Shown here: positions 21,499 to 23,386 of the stretch, piece after piece
Position numbering within the stretch: position 1 is the stretch's first letter
How the letters are laid out: every line of letters begins with the position of its first letter
From: Candidatus Bipolaricaulota bacterium
Lineage (GTDB): Bacteria > Bipolaricaulota > Bipolaricaulia > UBA7950 > UBA9294
Reading direction: 5' to 3'
Assembly: GCA_020350845.1 (NCBI GenBank)
Contig: CP070725.1
Location: forward strand, 1,279,433-1,302,818
Length of the DNA stretch: 23,386 nt
The notes under the pieces: model-generated
The model's database searches: none
What the model was told of the DNA's origin: nothing
Seen by the model: only the letters and a program-made list of their open reading frames with translations
Translations under genes and position numbers: made by a program

Positions 21499-23039
21499 AG
21501 AACGCCGTCGGACGAGAGATCCCCGAGGTCGTCGGGGGACGGACACTGCGCCCGTTCGAGGGCGCATTCGCCACCCGAGCCTCGGGCCGCAAGGCGGCGC
21601 GAGCGCAGAAGGGGATCGGGAGAGACGAGGAGAAGCTTCTTCCGTCGCTCGATGCGGCACTCGAGGCGACCGGCCTCGCCGACGGGATGACGATCTCGTT
21701 CCATCACTGCTTCCGCGACGGCGATGCGCTCGTGAATCAAGTCGTGGACGCCTGCGCACGCAAGGGGTTGCGCGACCTGCGGCTGTTCGCCACGGCGCTC
21801 TTCCCCGTCCACAAGCCGCTCCTCGAGCACATCGAGTCGGGCGTCATCGGGCGGATCGAGGGCTCGATGAACGGCCCCGTCGGTGCGTTCGTCAGTCAAG
21901 GAGGGATGCTTCGCGATCCCGCCGTGCTCCGCTCACACGGCGGGCGATGGCGCGCCGTCGAAGCGGGCGACGTACACATCGACGTTGCGTTCATTGCCGC
22001 GCCGCAGGCCGACGCCTACGGGAACGCCAACGGGATCCACGGAAAGACGCCGTGCGGTCCGATCACCTTCGCCTCCGTGGACGCGCAGTACGCCGACCAG
22101 ACGGTGGTCGTGACCAACGATCTTGCGCCCTACCCCGCCCATCCGTTCGAGATCCAGCAGGGGTGGACGGACTACGTGGTCGAGGTCGACGAGATCGGCG
22201 ATCCGGGGAACATCGCCTCGGGGACGCTGCAGATCACCCGCTCGCCGACGAGGTTGCGCATCGCGCGCCTCGCCGCCGACGTGGTCGTCGCCTCCCCGTA
22301 CTTCGTGGACGGCTTCTCCTTCCAAGGCGGGGCTGGCGGGGTGTCGCTGGCGACCGTCGCCTACCTCGGAGAGGAGATGGAGCGCGCGGGCATCGTCAGC
22401 TCGTTCGCCATCGGAGGGGGGACGCGGTTCCTCATCGACCTCCTCCATCGTGGACGGGTGCGGACGATCCTCGAGGGTCAGGCGTTCGACATCGAGGCGA
22501 TCCGCTCGCTCCGCGAGGACGACGGGCATGTGACGATCGATCCCGGACACTACGCCAACTACGACTCGCGCGGGAGCTCCACCTACAGGCTCGATGCTGC
22601 TTTCCTCGGGGCGACCGAGGTCGACCTCGAGTTCAATGCCAACGTGAACACCCACTCCGACGGCCTGCTGCTGCACGGCATCGGAGGGCATCAGGACGTC
22701 GCCGCCGGTGCGTCGATGACGATCATCACCGTTCCCGCGCTCCGCGGGCGGCTGCCGGTGATCGTCGATCGCGTCACCACGGTGACGACGCCGGGCGAGG
22801 TGATCGATGTCATCGTGACGGATCGCGGGATCGCGGTGAATCCCGCGCGCGAGGAACTCCGCGACCGCCTGGTGGCGGCGGGGCTCCCCGTGCGCGAGCT
22901 CGAAGAGATCAAGAAGGAAGCAGAAGCACTGACCCAGCCGGCGGGCGTGCCCGTCTTCGGCGACGAGATCATCGCGGTGATCGAGTGGCGCGACGGCACG
23001 GTCATCGACGTGGTGAGAAAGGTGGAAGGATGGGCGTGA
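21495..23039 (+). CDS. citF: Citrate lyase alpha subunit (citrate CoA/ACP transferase)
   Basis: A 514-residue alpha subunit, which exchanges the acetyl group on the carrier for citrate to form citryl thioester. It shows the family opening (KNAVGREIPEVVGGRTLRPF), the segment TISFHHCFRDGD (66-77), GSMNGPVG, APQADAYGNANG, and the C-terminal GDEIIAVIEWRDGTVIDVV ending. Length matches CitF (about 505-515). It overlaps citDE by ATGA and the following HD gene by about ten bases, so the three are likely coupled. The complex would convert citrate to acetate and oxaloacetate. The helper genes citC, citX and citG needed to make and acetylate the canonical prosthetic group are not in the window; they could lie downstream or elsewhere. 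Confidence 0.95.
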   Translation: MKNAVGREIPEVVGGRTLRPFEGAFATRASGRKAARAQKGIGRDEEKLLPSLDAALEATGLADGMTISFHHCFRDGDALVNQVVDACARKGLRDLRLFATALFPVHKPLLEHIESGVIGRIEGSMNGPVGAFVSQGGMLRDPAVLRSHGGRWRAVEAGDVHIDVAFIAAPQADAYGNANGIHGKTPCGPITFASVDAQYADQTVVVTNDLAPYPAHPFEIQQGWTDYVVEVDEIGDPGNIASGTLQITRSPTRLRIARLAADVVVASPYFVDGFSFQGGAGGVSLATVAYLGEEMERAGIVSSFAIGGGTRFLIDLLHRGRVRTILEGQAFDIEAIRSLREDDGHVTIDPGHYANYDSRGSSTYRLDAAFLGATEVDLEFNANVNTHSDGLLLHGIGGHQDVAAGASMTIITVPALRGRLPVIVDRVTTVTTPGEVIDVIVTDRGIAVNPAREELRDRLVAAGLPVRELEEIKKEAEALTQPAGVPVFGDEIIAVIEWRDGTVIDVVRKVEGWA

Positions 23040-23386
23040 GAGAGGACTTGGTGGCGCTTCTACCGGAGATCGAGTGGATCACGGATGCGGAGCTCAAGGA
23101 GAAGGTCGTCGCCACGTGGGAGGACGGCCTCGAACGCGGCGGCTGGACGGTGGCCGACGTCGACCGGATGCCGTTCACCCTGGCGAAGAAGGTGAGCCTG
23201 ACGTTCGCCCAGCACGTACGCAGCGTGACACGGATCTGTGCGGCGGTGACGGATACCTTCGACGACCTCTACGGCGGCGTCGACCTCAAGCTCGACCGAG
23301 ACCTGATCCTTGCCGGCGCGCTGCTCCACGACATCGGCAAGCTTCTCGAGATGGAGGAGGCCGGCGGGACGTTCCGCAAGAGCGCC
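23030..23386 (+). CDS. HD-domain phosphohydrolase, 5' part (cut by window end)
   Basis: The first 119 codons of an HD-superfamily hydrolase. His62 (FAQHVRSVTR) and His100-Asp101 (ALLHDIGKLLEM) are the first metal ligands; the later His and Asp lie beyond the window. The start is ATG 23030 or the in-frame GTG 23036, which forms GTGA with the citF stop and has GGAAGGA in a good position, so the exact start is open. Overlap with citF argues for membership in the citrate lyase operon. HD hydrolases act on nucleotides or phosphomonoesters, so a role on a CoA-like cofactor or a regulatory nucleotide is conceivable but unsupported. Confidence 0.8.
   Translation, partial: MGVREDLVALLPEIEWITDAELKEKVVATWEDGLERGGWTVADVDRMPFTLAKKVSLTFAQHVRSVTRICAAVTDTFDDLYGGVDLKLDRDLILAGALLHDIGKLLEMEEAGGTFRKSA

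Noticed and set aside
1..23386. tRNA or rRNA genes
   Set aside because: I found no T-loop (GTTCGAATC-like) with matching acceptor stem and no conserved rRNA segments. A covariance-model scan would settle it.

Overview
The window is GC-rich, gene-dense bacterial DNA. It has 16 complete protein-coding genes, one interrupted gene and two genes cut by the window edges. I see no rRNA, tRNA, CRISPR array, transposase or phage gene. A single-chain pyruvate:ferredoxin oxidoreductase, citrate lyase genes and an ornithine carbamoyltransferase point to an anaerobic fermenter or acetogen. An RNase Y-SpoVS pair, a two-PpiC/TPR foldase and a bacterial homologue of cyclic 2,3-diphosphoglycerate synthetase suggest a deep-branching phylum. 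Candidatus Bipolaricaulota (OP1/Acetothermia) is my best guess; this is inference from gene content only.

Layout. 1-3792 (minus strand): the first seven codons of a probable ppnP, a hairpin, then nifJ. 4013-5427 (plus): a 68-residue exported repeat peptide, a cupin/HD-GYP phosphodiesterase and a small two-helix membrane protein. 5478-6785 (minus): the cDPG-synthetase-like GTPase, which shares a stem-loop with the convergent membrane-protein gene. 6903-7460 (plus): a CDP-alcohol phosphatidyltransferase. 7405-8298 (minus): rluD, interrupted by one in-frame TAG. 8468-18605 (plus): nusA, an RND exporter, rny, spoVS, a PpiC/TPR foldase, mazG, a DUF4911-like gene and a yqeG-type phosphatase, mostly overlapping or closely spaced. 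18606-19295: a non-coding mosaic of short repeats and inverted repeats. 19401-23386 (plus): argF, a citD-citE fusion, citF and the start of an HD-domain hydrolase, probably one operon.

How the genes fit together. PFOR links pyruvate to acetyl-CoA and reduced ferredoxin. Citrate lyase links citrate to acetate and oxaloacetate. OTC is ambiguous between arginine synthesis and breakdown. The phosphatidyltransferase and the YqeG/Gep4-type phosphatase could supply successive steps of phosphatidylglycerol synthesis. NusA, RNase Y, SpoVS, MazG and RluD are housekeeping RNA, nucleotide and regulatory functions.

Six intergenic spacers hold promoters close to TTGnCn-17/18-TAnnAT, so a sigma-70-like consensus operates here.

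The observations most worth following are the exported peptide with two protein-identical but synonymously diverged TPIHVPGGP motifs, the CitD-CitE fusion with Arg where the prosthetic-group serine should be, the lone amber codon in rluD, the heptanucleotide-repeat mosaic upstream of argF, and a dyad overlapping the nifJ promoter.
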